Shown piece after piece: positions 45,850 to 56,601 of a stretch of DNA of 64,000 nucleotides (the first letter of the stretch is position 1; each line of letters begins with the position of its first letter). Position numbers and translations under genes: made by a program. This stretch comes from Maratus speciosus (lineage: Eukaryota > Arthropoda > Arachnida > Araneae > Salticidae): NCBI GenBank assembly GCA_963932465.1, contig OZ010795.1, positions 518,015,451 through 518,079,450 on the forward strand, read 5' to 3'. A model generated the notes under the pieces. The model did no database searches and was not told the DNA's origin. It worked only from the letters and a program-made list of their open reading frames with translations.

Positions 45850-46932
45850 TTATGGTGCAATTGTCCATTATGTGTTAATGAAGAACTATTTATCTACTGT
45901 TAAATACGAACAAAAATAATTGTTTGTACTACTTGATTATCCCGTAGACCAAAAAAAATATCGCCAAACTATAAGATTAAATGCCAGTAATGGGTGATCG
46001 TACATGTCAAATTTACTTGGCATTAAACTCTTTACACGTGTTTGCTACGTCATCAAGTGATTTTTAATTCGACGTTTTATTTCTATTTTTATTAATGTTT
46101 TACTAATTTATTTTTTCTTTCGTTATCTATACGTATAAAAGCCGTTCTTTGTGTGTATGTCCTTTATACGAATCTTCAATTTTTGGCCGATTTGAACGAA
46201 ACTTCATGTACATACGTTTTAGACCGTGGAAAAGATCACTGTTTACTTTAAAAGAAATCATCAGACCAATATTTATCCCTTTTTGCTACTACCTTTCATA
46301 ATTTAACATTATAGAAATATATCTTTTATTTGATTTTATAATTCAATCATTTCTTTCCTGTTACCACAACTTAAAAAACGGTGCAATAATTTAAAAAAAA
46401 TTGATAACACGCGTACTTTCTTTTTATAAGCTAATAAAAATTCTTTTTATAAGCTAATACTCATTCGCTATATTTTTGCATTTTCGAAATTGTTGTCATT
46501 CTAACCAAGAAATGCACACTTTCCCCATATAAAATAAAAACTTTAACTAAATGTGTGTTCAAATGACGTAGTATATCTTCATTTGAATGTTTTTGAAGCT
46601 AAAAAAAATCTATTTTAATACAGGTGTTTCAATATCAAGAAAATAATTTAGGGAAAAGATAATAATAATAAAAATCGTTTGCTAGATATGACGTCAATTT
46701 CTGATTAACTGACACTGCTTTTTAATGATGTTTTATTCTGAAGTTTTTACATATATATATGAAAAATGTGCATTTTCTGTTTAGAATGACGTCGATTTCA
46801 AAAATGCAAAAATACAGCGAGTGAATCTGAATTATTTTATTGTGTTACCACACCTTAAAAAACGGCACAAATAATTAAAAAAAAAAACGCAAACACCTGT
46901 AGTTTCTTTTCATAAACCAATACAAATTCAGT

Positions 46933-47354
46933 GAAACAGCACCGCAAACTGGCGACATGAAGCAATTAAAATAATAAAACTTTGTAAAAAATCACCATAA
47001 AATTAAAACAAAACACAGGACGCGTTTCGAGCTAAAAACATAACAGCTCGTCATCAGCTAAGCATACACGTGTCCGAAAACGAACAAGTTCAAAAATGAA
47101 CTGAAGAAAAAGAATGTTGCGAAGAATGCGACAGATGGCGCTACCTGATAGAGGGATATGCAAAAGGGAAATGTGTTGAAAAAGGATAGAAGAGAAAATG
47201 AAATGGAAAAAATGGAAATAAAAGAAAAAATAAAAATAAAAGAAGTAAATTAAAAATATAAATATAAATAATAAATAAAGAACTATAAAAGAACAAGAAA
47301 AAAATCCAAATTATTATTATTTTTTTTTTTTTCCCTTGTTTCTTTTCTTTTTAT

Positions 47355-47388
<34 letters not shown>

Positions 47389-47750
47389 AATAATAATAAT
47401 AATAATAATTTGGATTTTTTTCTTGTTCTTTTATAGTTCTTTATTTATTATTTTTATTTATATTTTTAATTTACTTCTTTTATTTTTATTTTTTCTTTTA
47501 TTTCCATTTTTTCCATTTCATTTTCTCTTCTATCTTTTTTCAACACATTTCCCTTTTGCATATCCCTCTATCAGGTAGCGCCATCTGTCGCATTCTTCGC
47601 AACATTCTTTTTCTTCAGTTCATTTTTGAACTTGTTCGTTTTCGGACACGTGTATGCTTAGCTGATGACGAGCTGTTATGTTTTTAGCTCGAAACGCGTC
47701 CTGTGTTTTGTTTTAATTTTATGGTGATTTTTTACAAAGTTTTATTATTT
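46933..47750. mobile_element. PLE-like inverted terminal-repeat pair (near-perfect palindrome)
   Basis: Arms of about 355 bp (46968-47320 and 47397-47750) are almost exact complements around a poly-T/poly-A/AAT centre. The unit is flanked by the 15-bp duplication CAATACAAATTCAGT (46918-46932 and 47751-47765), which indicates retrotransposition rather than cut-and-paste. One side has an extra 35-bp segment (46933-46967) not present on the other. A similar-size extension is described for Penelope elements. Each arm carries a hammerhead-like motif. No coding sequence remains. Confidence 0.75.
47661..47705 (+). ncRNA. Hammerhead-ribozyme-like motif (right arm); mirror copy at about 47016-47060 on minus
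   Basis: CTGATGA, an extra C, stem II GAGCT/AGCTC with an 11-nt loop, then GAAAC followed by GCGTC. GTC is the classical cleavage triplet, and ACGCGT could form a minimal stem III or pair between two molecules. Stem I is possible between CTG after the triplet and TAG before the core. The extra C next to the core deviates from textbook hammerheads. Confidence 0.6.
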
Positions 47751-50498
47751 CAATACAAATTCAGTCTCTCTCGATATATATTGTTACATTTTTTAAATTG
47801 ATGTTTCTCAAAGCAGAAAATGCGCATTTCTCATATTTTAAATAAAAACTTCAAGGCTTTGAGAAAACTTAACACCTCCATTTAATATATTTGAAATTAC
47901 AATTTCACTAAAATACAGGCTTTTCTACTCCAAGAAAAAGGATCAGAGACACAAATCACAAAATAAGGTCCCACTTTCAATAAATTATGACGTCAATTTC
48001 GATAAATATGGTCTCAAACTTGCTCTAAAAGCCGGTTGCTATGATTTATTTCCTATTTCGTTATAATGTTGTTTCTTTAATTATACCATTTAGGTAAATA
48101 TTTAAATATTTTAAATGCAGTGATAACATTCTACGATTTACATCAAATACCATAATGTAAAATCTACTTTTATACGATTTATATTAAATTGAAATTAAAA
48201 CATAACAACTATTTTTTTAGAGTTAGCTTTCTCATTTTAAACAAAGCTTCATAGATTGACGTCATTTTCATGTTAATCGCTGTGGATTTGGATTTTATGA
48301 TTAGTGTGAGTTTACGTTTAAAAATTATAGGTAATGAATCTTAGAATACCCGTGTTTAAAGGTACCGGTACACTGCGCATTAACAGAACATAAATAAAAA
48401 TCGTTTTTAATTTGAAACACTAATATATTTAGTGCATTTTTTAGATTTCTCAAAAACTACATGAAAAAGCATTTTTGGTACTTTCGTATTATAGTTTCGT
48501 ATTATATCTGAGTAGCACATTTCGCTCGCTGTGCTGGTCGGTTTCTCCAAACGAATCTTGGATTAAATGAAATATATCGGTGAATTTGATCCGTCATTTA
48601 TACAACATGGGTCTTTATCTGAAACGTCCTTCCGTGTAGATGAAAACGTTACTAACGCCACTGCGCTATTATACTTTCTAATGTTTAAGACAAAACTTCG
48701 GTTGTTAAGGGCCAAATTTTTTAGTTGATGATTTAGAGTAGAACTTGGTTTAAGAATGATAGACCGATATGCAATATACTAAAACTATCCCTGAAAAATT
48801 ATCTAACATTTTAAAAGGCTAATCATTCAGAATGGGGTTCAACTGATTAGTAACTTTTCAGCTAACTCTATAACAAAACATGTAGAGCAAAATGGGATAT
48901 ACTAAAATCATTATAAAAAAATGCGTGCATAGTAACAGCGCAAATTCCAGCAAAATCTGTCCAGTAGAACTTTTTAAAAAGGCTAATCTTTTATAATCGG
49001 CCTCATCTGATTATTGAACTTTCTTCCATAACTTTATGTATAACTGCCTGACGTAAGTGCAGTATTCTAAAACCATCCGTGTAAAATTATCCAAGAAACG
49101 ATGAAAGTTCCAATGAAGCCCATTAATAAAAATCCTTTTTAAAATACTAATCTTTCATAATCGGGTTCACATGATTATAAAACTTTTCCCTATAATTCTA
49201 TGACTAAGCAACATAAAACAATATGTTATACACTAAAACCTTTCCTGAGAAACTGATAGTCACATTGAAATCCATTCAGAAGAACTCAAGTTATAAGTAG
49301 CCGGAACGAAATTTCCATTTGCATTTTCTATACATAATAGGTTATTTTATGTAGTTCGATTTGATATCTGTTAAATTCGTGCTTTATTTTATTTTATTTT
49401 GGCGTTTTAATTTCGTTTACCAATTTAGTTATGAAATATTACACGAAGACAAACAAGTACTGAGTTATTTGTTGCGTTTTTGAGCAATTGAATAATCTTT
49501 TGTAATTGCACGCACATTTAAAAAGTATTCATTCTTGAGAATCACTTTAAAATCTATAAAAAATCTATAACGTGACATAAACTTTTCAAACAAATATTAT
49601 TGAAAGTTTTTTTTTTTTGTTTTTTTTTTGTTTTCTATTAGACGTTGGAACAATCGAATGTGCGATCTTTAAAAGTTAAATTATAGTAAAATCGAAATTT
49701 GTGGATAGATTAGGTTGTTGTCACCAATAATATGATGACAAAGTTACACACAGACATACCTTTTTTCATAATATTGCATTAAGTGCAAACGGGTTCACCT
49801 TTCGTAATGGTTATGTTGGGCTGCACACACATTTAAAAATATCCATGTTTGAAAATTACTTTCAAACCCATTAAAATTAAAAAAAAAACTGAGATACAAT
49901 TTTCAAATAAATTTCATTTGAAAGGAATTTTTGTTTTATTCGATAGCTTAAAAAATTAAAATTGTGTGCTGTTTAGAAGTTAAGAAAAGTGCTGTAGAGG
50001 AATAATTTGTCTGTTAGGTCGTTGTATACTGCCATCAACAGTATGATGTCAGCGTTACTCACTGACATATTTTTACTTTATAATGTAGATATACACCATA
50101 CAAACGAGAATCTGACTATATGATATGCCATTTGGTGGATTTGTTTTTCGTATTGTCAGAAAATTACAAATCTTTCTGTTACACCAGTCGAAGCAAACGG
50201 GCATTGTGATATTAAAGCTTAGACATTTTATTATAGTGGCGAGACAATAACGTATGTTTTCTACTTGCCATTTTAATGATTTGTGGACGGGAATGCACAA
50301 ATCTCAGTTATTGTGATTACTATAGTAGTTCATTTTAATTTATTATTTTACATGGAAGATCTCTTATAACTGACACGGGCGAAGCCGGGTAGCTCTGCTA
50401 GTTTAAAATAAAAATTATGTCATTTGCATAAGTTGGCTAATAGTTTGGTGATTTGTATATTTTGGTGAAATTGGTCGACTGGATAATCAAGTAGTAGC

Positions 50499-50767
50499 TA
50501 ATTTGGGCACAGATGTCATATTGGCGCGATTTTTTTTCGACACCAATTTGGCGAAAACATCAACATAAACAATATCTGAGTTACCATATCAAGCAAAATA
50601 ACGATATTTTGTCGCCAGTTGATTACCCGTTGCGTACATGACATTGTCATCAGACACAAATCACGCCAATATGGGGCGGGGCGTATATGACATCTGTGCC
50701 CTAATTTGTGTATAATAATAATATAAATATATAAATAAAATGTTACACACACACACACATATATATA
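50499..50767. other. Non-coding spacer with CA/TA microsatellites
   Basis: AT-rich with an ACACAC run near 50745-50758 leading into the mariner TIR. Part of it resembles 9140-9240. Confidence 0.5.
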
Positions 50768-51330
50768 CAGGGTGTTCCGTTAAAGGGGTCCAATATTAAT
50801 AGGGGTAATAGAGGAGATCACATGGAGCATAAATCAGTATATAAAGCCTGGTCGGATCTCAATAGTTTTCAAGTTACAGCAAATAGAATGAAAATTCGGA
50901 AAATTGTAAAAGAACCCTCATTGCTAAACTATCGATAATGCTACATAAAAACGAAGCACATATTTAGAAAGAGCAGAAAAAAACCTACAAAATGACATCA
51001 ATTGTATTAAAATAGCAATATTTATTGACGAGTTACAAGCCCTGAAACAGTGAAAAAAGTACGAAATCCAATATACATCAAAATAGTTAATCGTTAATTC
51101 CAAAAAGACAACTCTAGCTACAACAAGGAAAATGTAGTAAAATTTGGTCCATTCTGAAAACTTTCGAAAAAGCTTACAATGAACCATATCGGTTTAATTG
51201 TGTGAGAGAAATTAATCAGTTTCTTAGTTACAACTCCGCTTTCTTTGACACTAGCAAAGGTTAAACTCCGCCCATCACGATTGGAAACACCGCCTTTTTA
51301 ATTACTCTCAACTATACATTTTCGATCATG
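50768..51330. repeat. Left terminal inverted repeat of the mariner-like element
   Basis: Complementary, with small differences, to about 59355-59928. Shared landmarks are AATATTAATAGGGGTAATAG near the tip and a GGGCGGAGTTT/AAACTCCGCCC block near the inner end. Confidence 0.85.
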
Positions 51331-51851
51331 CTTCTTCTGAGATGCAACATTTTTAATTATTCAAGAGTTGAATGAACCAAAATAACTTTACAATAATAGT
51401 CTACATTTTAAAGTGGTCTTTTATTGATATAAAGCTTAAGTTAAATTCTTTAAAATTAAACTGGTGGTGAAAATTCGGAAATAATTAAAAATATTGCGAT
51501 TTGTAACTATGCAAGAAGTTTCAGTACATGTTTTACATGGACAATTATTGTATGTATATGTGCATCATAATTTATGATAGGAAATAATAATAACAAATAG
51601 CATAATAATTTTATTAATTATAAATTTAAAAAAGACACTAAATTTTAAATTAATTCATACAAACTTTGTAATTTACAATTTGAGTACACCACAGTCTGTG
51701 ACTTACAAAATACTGTGCCAAAAAGTGTTGAAAATAAAAGAAAAATGACAAATAAAGAATTCCATTCCACGTACTTTATGACATATGTGAAGCATAGTCT
51801 TCTGGCCTGCGCTGCACAGTTCAATGTCGGAAGGCAGACGAACGGACATTA
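51331..51851. other. Transposon interior, 3' of the transposase
   Basis: Non-coding DNA between the left TIR and the transposase stop codon (minus-strand 3' flank). Nothing else seen. Confidence 0.5.
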
Positions 51852-52182
51852 TTATAATAGGTGTTCGAAGTTGCGCCCATTAACAGAATCGCACAGCCGA
51901 CAGCGACGTCGTAAAGATTGGCGAACACGCCGAAAAACTCCGACGGAGTTGGGAATGTCTCCTGCAGCGACAACGATTCGCGCTAGTAAATCCTCCGGTG
52001 TATCCACAGGCGTTTCATACACCAGCGATTTAAGGTGTCCCCAAACAAAAAAGTCTAACGGATTGAGGTCTGGAGAGCGTGCAGGCCAAGCAACAGGTCC
52101 ACTGCGTCCAATCCATTTCCCAGGATATGTTGAATTGAGGTGATTGCGAACACTTATGAAAAAATGTGCCGGTGCGCCATCG
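51852..52182 (-). pseudogene. Mariner-like transposase, C-terminal part
   Basis: The frame starts at the target duplication and reads DGAPAHFF, the block around the second catalytic Asp. SPDLNPLDFFVW supplies the third acidic residue. The spacing from the Asp of DGAPAH to the Asp of PLDFF is 41 residues, a DD41D arrangement reported for the rosa-type group of the Tc1/mariner superfamily. The C-terminal end follows (ARIVVAAGDIPNSV) with the stop at 51852. About 106 residues lie beyond the duplicated target. No stop or frameshift is present within this part. It is separated from the N-terminal part by the 6.2-kb insertion. Confidence 0.88.
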
Positions 52183-52198
52183 TAAGTAAGTAAGTAAG
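52183..52198 (-). repeat. TTAC tetranucleotide tail of the non-LTR element
   Basis: About four TTAC units (TAAG on the plus strand) at the element's 3' end next to the target duplication. It takes the place of a poly-A tail, as in several I/R1-type elements with simple-repeat tails. Confidence 0.8.
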
Positions 52199-52653
52199 CA
52201 CCCACCCTGGGAACCCGCTTTTGGCTTATGGTTAGGTGTAACCCCCAAGCCCAGGGCAGGGAAAAGTTTTACTACCTGCGGAAACAAGCCCAGAACCCCA
52301 GTCTCCGGGAAAGAAGACTTCAGAACGACCCGATTTAAGATGGCGATTCTTTACCAATCACAATTGGCTACCCTATTGTTTCAGGGCGAGCCTAGAAATA
52401 TATTACGATTATGATTTATATGTTTTGGAATTTACGTACTATTTGAAAAAAATTTAAGTATTTACATTCATCTTTTCATTTGATAAGAAATATTTTTTTC
52501 CCCTTTTTTCACCCTTTTAAACAAAAATATTTATACATATTTACAATATTTCTAGTGGTATTTAAGTTCTTAAAAATAAAACAATCTCAAAACACCCTTC
52601 CATACACCACGTGGACCCATGACATGTCCACCACAGGCAATCAGAAGAGGTAA
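52199..52653 (-). other. 3' untranslated region of the non-LTR element
   Basis: Non-coding sequence between the end of the ORF2 frame (52654) and the TTAC tail. Confidence 0.65.
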
Positions 52654-53013
52654 TTATTGAATGTATTTATATTGAATAAAAGAATAATGGCTATTGAGAA
52701 TATCGTAGTTAGCATAAAGTTTTTTAAGTTGTGCCGGGTCATTAATTATTTTTAGGATGTCCTGAAGGATTGTCGTTTCTGTTCTGTGAAATTTAAACTT
52801 CATGAATTTGCAGTTGCCGAAAATGTAATGCATCGGGTCTCCTCGACCACCACATTTACAAAGGTCGTCATCTTTTTTGCCGATATTATAAAGGAAAGAC
52901 GGGAAGCTGCCGCGGCCTGTTAAAAAGTAAATAGATACTTTATCTTTTGAAATTATTTGGTTCTGAACTTTTGGTACCAGCCCGTGCGTATATCTGCCAC
53001 CCCCTGAGTGATC
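52654..53013 (-). pseudogene. ORF2 C-terminal zinc-binding domain, cut off by a TGA
   Basis: Directly after the TGA at 53014-53016 the same frame stays open for 119 codons. It encodes HSGGGRYTHGLVPKV, FLTGRGSFPSFLYNIGK and then CKCGGRGDPMHYIFGNC, the Cys/His cluster that ends ORF2 in I/R1-type elements. The natural stop is TAA at 52654-52656. A tryptophan is usual at the position of the TGA, so a single base change explains the break. Confidence 0.85.
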
Positions 53014-56000
53014 TCAGTTGTACTGCCACCTGTCCAGTAATTGGGTTCGAATACATTTTATAAGATAGGACCGAGGCAATTTAACTCCTCGATCCACGGG
53101 TAGGTCGCAGTACTGGGCGGCATCATTCGCCAGCTCATCCGCCAGTTCATTACCCGCTATGCCAATGTGGCCTTTTATCCAAGTAATGTAAAAAATTTTA
53201 TTTTGATTTTGTTTAATTAAATTATGGATGTAATAAATTGAGGGGTTAGTTGGAAATAAATTGTCTAAGGCTTTAATAGTAGATTGACTGTCACTTAATA
53301 TTTGGAATTTTGTATAAGGGGAGTTAATGGCCCAATTAATTGCCGAAATTATTGCGTGCAGCTCCGCCTGAAAGATTGAATTTTCTGCTCTCAGTTTGAC
53401 TGTTTTTTCATAAATTTTAATGTTATGATTGTAGGCTACCATTGCATATGCTGTGCCAGAGTCCACCTTAGAACCATCTGTGTAAATCGAAATAAGATTA
53501 GTTTTTGTGATAATTTTGTCTGTAACTATTAAGTTATTTAAATGAATTTCCGGATTTATTTCATATTTTAGGATTTTATTTTCTATATCATCTTTACATA
53601 TTGGTTTGGGTTCTTTAAGTAATAAGTTTTTATTGTGTAAAATATTGTATTTTAGATTTTTATATTCCAGTGTTATTAAAATTGGTGGTATTCCTAATAG
53701 GACCTGTAACGTATGTGTTGCAACATTTTTATATGTTTTGGTTATTGACGTGAGACAAGTTCTTTGGATGGATTGGAGAGCGCGTTTATCTTTTATCCTG
53801 AGGTCTCCAAACCACACCTCCGAACCATAATCTATAATTTTTTCTAGTACTGCTATGTACCAGGTTCTAAGATAGCCTCTGTCCACCCCCCAAGTAGCCG
53901 AGAAGACCCGTTTAATGGATGAGGTTAGCTGTAAAATTTTGTTTTTTATGCTAGTTATGTGCTTGTCCCATTTTAAAGTACTCTGGAAAATTATCCCTAA
54001 AATTTTTATTTCCTTTAATGGCTTGATGGTATAGTTACCCAATTTAAAGGTTGGTGGACGTTTATCCAAAGTGTTTTTCCCCAACATAATAAAAGTCGTT
54101 TTTTCCTTTGAAATCTGTAAATTTAAGTTATTGCAAATATTATAAAAAAGTTTTATTTTTTGGTTGGTTTCGGTCTCTAAGATGAGTCTGCTCCTCGCTT
54201 TGACAACCATATTGAAGTCATCGCAAAAAACATACAGGTCTTCGAATTTACTGTAAAAGTTTATTAAGATTATATTTGCTATGATTAGCCACAGAAGCGG
54301 CCCAAGGCACGACCCCTGTGGACAGCCTTGATAAGTTGGTCTTTTAATGTTATTTGATAAATAATTTGTTATTAGTTCTCGTTCGGATAAGAAGCTAAGA
54401 AGGATACATTTTAAATATTGCGGAATTGGTAATTCGTTAATTTGTTGACCCAAAGTGACCCAATCGATATTGTCAAACGCCCCTACAATGTCGAATGAGA
54501 TAATGCTGCAGTATTTATATTTTTCAAGATACGTTTTTGCTTTATGTTTTAATTTGTTTAACAGTTGAATTGTGCTTCTGTTCTCACGGAAGCTATACTG
54601 GGCCCCGTGAAGAACATTTAATTTTTCTAAGTAGTGATTAATTCTTCGTTTTAGGATCCTCTCATAGATTTTTCCCAGCATGGGAAGGAGACAAATGGGT
54701 CTATAGGAGGAAGGTTGGCGTGGATTTTTATTACGTTTTGCGAAGAAGATCACATTTGCTATTTTCCATGATTTAGGAAAGTAGTTAAGAGTAAGACATT
54801 TGTTATATAAGTCACGTATTAGATGTTTAAAATTATTGTATATGTTTTTAATAATAAATGCATCAATTTTATCAAATCCAGGGGCTTTTAAATTATTTTG
54901 CTCATTAAGTGCTGATTTTATTTCTTTAAAAGATATTAGGGGGGAGGGGGGGGGAAGATCTTCCTCTGCCGCTGGGTCCACGAGAGGTGGATGCGGGTTT
55001 TGATGTATTGGGAAATGGTGGTTAAGTAATATGTTGAAAGTGTCTAATTTTGTAGTATATGGGGTTGAACCCTGTAGTGTTGTGTGTATGAAATGATTAT
55101 TTTTGAGTCTTTTATTCATTGCTATTTTAAAGGCTTGGCCAAATTTGTCTTTTGTTTTAGAGCAGAAACTCTGCCATGATTTAGTTTTTTGTTGTTTTAT
55201 ACGTTTTTTGTATATTGCTCTTTCTCTTTGTAGGAGGGTTCTCCACTTTGGGTCATTTGTTGATTTAAATCTTTTCCGTAATGCTGAGATTTTATTTCGC
55301 TGGACCTTCAGCTCTGCTGTCCACCAGTCAAATGTTGGATATAATTTGAAACTTTTTGTTTTTAGTGAGGATTTACAGGTGTCTAGAATTACTTGGTTAA
55401 AACCATCAAGCCATTCATCCAGTTCTAGTCGAGTTTTAGTATCAGATAAGGATTTAAGTAAGTTATTAATTTTCGGTTTCAAGATGTAATTAAATTTTTT
55501 AAAATTTGAGTATCTTGTTTTAAATCTTTTAAGGTCTAGAATAGCTGGTTTAAGATTTAATGAGAATCTGATATACCTGTGGTCCGACGTGCTCTCTACT
55601 GTGTCATCTACATACCATGAGTCCACGCAGTCCACCAGGTCTTGTGTACAAAGGGTTACATCTGGATTCCCCTTCATGGGACGATTCGGCTGTCCTATAA
55701 ATGAATGAGGTGCCTCTATATCATTGATCAGAGTTAAGTTATTAGATAATAGTAAGTATGTCAAAATTTTTCCCCGTTCATCTTCTTTCTGATATCCTAA
55801 AAGTGACAAGTGGACATTGAGGTCTCCTCCCATTATGATGTGATTCAATGGTTCGAAGAAGTCCAGCCACTTCATATCACCTCTGAAATCACCTTTTGGT
55901 CTGGCATACACAGAGCCTATTGTGATCTTGCCGGATTCAGTAGTAAGATTGACGAATACTGCATTATCGTCTTTATATGTCTCTATCACTTCCACGTCCT

Positions 56001-56364
56001 TTCGAGTTACCACAACTGCCGCTGTTTTATTTTTTGAGATAAATGCTTGCCAATTTGACGGAATTGACCATATGGCTTCGTTATAGTAGTAAAAGTCCTG
56101 TAATAGAAGAACTAGTATTTTATGCTGATTTGCAAATCCCATTAGGGTTGATGTTGCAGAACTTGATCCCTGTAGATTAATTTGAATAAAGGTTAGTTCA
56201 TTTGGAATATATATTTTCTGTGGTTTTGCAGGGTTATTCAGAATTTCTGTTATTATTTGTTCTTGGTTTACTGTTAAATTTCCATTTTGAGTATTGGAGT
56301 TGTTTGAGTTTGTTGAGTTATTAGAATTATTTATTTCTTCATTTATCGGATTGAACTTTCTTGA
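53014..56364 (-). CDS. ORF2: endonuclease, reverse transcriptase, RNase H
   Basis: The frame opens at 56364. Its first ATG is at 56142, but the endonuclease fold already starts upstream with FIQINLQGSSSATSTL, so translation probably begins at a non-AUG codon or by coupling to ORF1. Numbered from that ATG, the AP endonuclease (to ~residue 195) shows GGDLNVH (~105) and SDHRY (~187). The reverse transcriptase (~430-700) shows SSYRPICLLP, FDIVGAFDNI (~550), PQGSCLGPLLW (~608) and the catalytic FCDDFN (~639), with C in place of the common A. RNase H (~885-1010) shows YTDGSK, AELHAI, SDSQST and GNELADELA. The protein nicks target DNA and copies element RNA onto it. The frame is cut by TGA at 53014. 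Confidence 0.92.
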   Translation of the reverse strand, partial: SRKFNPINEEINNSNNSTNSNNSNTQNGNLTVNQEQIITEILNNPAKPQKIYIPNELTFIQINLQGSSSATSTLMGFANQHKILVLLLQDFYYYNEAIWSIPSNWQAFISKNKTAAVVVTRKDVEVIETYKDDNAVFVNLTTESGKITIGSVYARPKGDFRGDMKWLDFFEPLNHIIMGGDLNVHLSLLGYQKEDERGKILTYLLLSNNLTLINDIEAPHSFIGQPNRPMKGNPDVTLCTQDLVDCVDSWYVDDTVESTSDHRYIRFSLNLKPAILDLKRFKTRYSNFKKFNYILKPKINNLLKSLSDTKTRLELDEWLDGFNQVILDTCKSSLKTKSFKLYPTFDWWTAELKVQRNKISALRKRFKSTNDPKWRTLLQRERAIYKKRIKQQKTKSWQSFCSKTKDKFGQAFKIAMNKRLKNNHFIHTTLQGSTPYTTKLDTFNILLNHHFPIHQNPHPPLVDPAAEEDLPPPSPLISFKEIKSALNEQNNLKAPGFDKIDAFIIKNIYNNFKHLIRDLYNKCLTLNYFPKSWKIANVIFFAKRNKNPRQPSSYRPICLLPMLGKIYERILKRRINHYLEKLNVLHGAQYSFRENRSTIQLLNKLKHKAKTYLEKYKYCSIISFDIVGAFDNIDWVTLGQQINELPIPQYLKCILLSFLSERELITNYLSNNIKRPTYQGCPQGSCLGPLLWLIIANIILINFYSKFEDLYVFCDDFNMVVKARSRLILETETNQKIKLFYNICNNLNLQISKEKTTFIMLGKNTLDKRPPTFKLGNYTIKPLKEIKILGIIFQSTLKWDKHITSIKNKILQLTSSIKRVFSATWGVDRGYLRTWYIAVLEKIIDYGSEVWFGDLRIKDKRALQSIQRTCLTSITKTYKNVATHTLQVLLGIPPILITLEYKNLKYNILHNKNLLLKEPKPICKDDIENKILKYEINPEIHLNNLIVTDKIITKTNLISIYTDGSKVDSGTAYAMVAYNHNIKIYEKTVKLRAENSIFQAELHAIISAINWAINSPYTKFQILSDSQSTIKALDNLFPTNPSIYYIHNLIKQNQNKIFYITWIKGHIGIAGNELADELANDAAQYCDLPVDRGVKLPRSYLIKCIRTQLLDRWQYN

Positions 56365-56386
56365 TTAATTTGTATATTTTTATTTC

Positions 56387-56601
56387 TCTGTGACAGGTAG
56401 TACTGTAGTGTTGGACAGTCTGATGAACTCGATCTATGCGGGAAGTCGCTATTTGTTCCAGCACAGTTTCTGCCTATATCGAATTTATTTTATTTATTTG
56501 TGCTAGATTGCTTCGCTGTAGTATTAAATATTGTAAAGTCGGACATTCACTAGAACTAGCTGCATGCGGGAAGTCACTCGCACTCCCCATGCAGTTTCTG
56601 C
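56387..56601 (-). repeat. Degenerate duplication at the ORF1 3' end
   Basis: Two copies of a ~90-nt segment, offset by 128 nt, both contain GCGGGAAGTC and AGTTTCTGC on the plus strand. The first encodes the last Cys/His motif and C-terminus of ORF1 (NC.G..SDFPH..SSS.CPTLQY). The second encodes a similar peptide in another frame downstream of the ORF1 stop. Confidence 0.75.

Larger units (their letters stand above)
46126..50401 (+). mobile_element. Non-autonomous Helitron (4.3 kb)
   Basis: The 5' end is A|TCTATACGTATAAAAG. The 3' end has a GC-rich segment (ACACGGGCGAAGCCGGGT) and then GCTCTGCTAG|T. It is inserted between A and T without duplication, shown directly by the empty site in the MITE copy at 6536-6827. 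The interior is AT-rich, has no Rep/helicase ORF, and contains a 0.8-kb palindromic insertion (46933-47750). Confidence 0.8.
45925..50498. mobile_element. MITE of the GGTACTACTTG family, split by a Helitron
   Basis: Left part 45925-46125 starts GTACTACTTGATTATCCC. Right part 50402-50498 ends GGATAATCAAGTAGTA. Together they align along their length with the complete MITE at 6536-6827. The interruption falls between A and T of a CTTTCGTTA|TTTAAAATA sequence whose uninterrupted form is at about 6724-6742. Confidence 0.8.

Noticed and set aside
47336..47578. Phe/Ile/Leu-rich ORF over the centre of the palindrome
   Set aside because: Translation of poly-T, AAT and T-rich arm sequence; low complexity.
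55103..55489. Plus-strand ORFs at 55103-55489 and 56916-57416
   Set aside because: Antisense shadows of the non-LTR element's ORF2 and ORF1.
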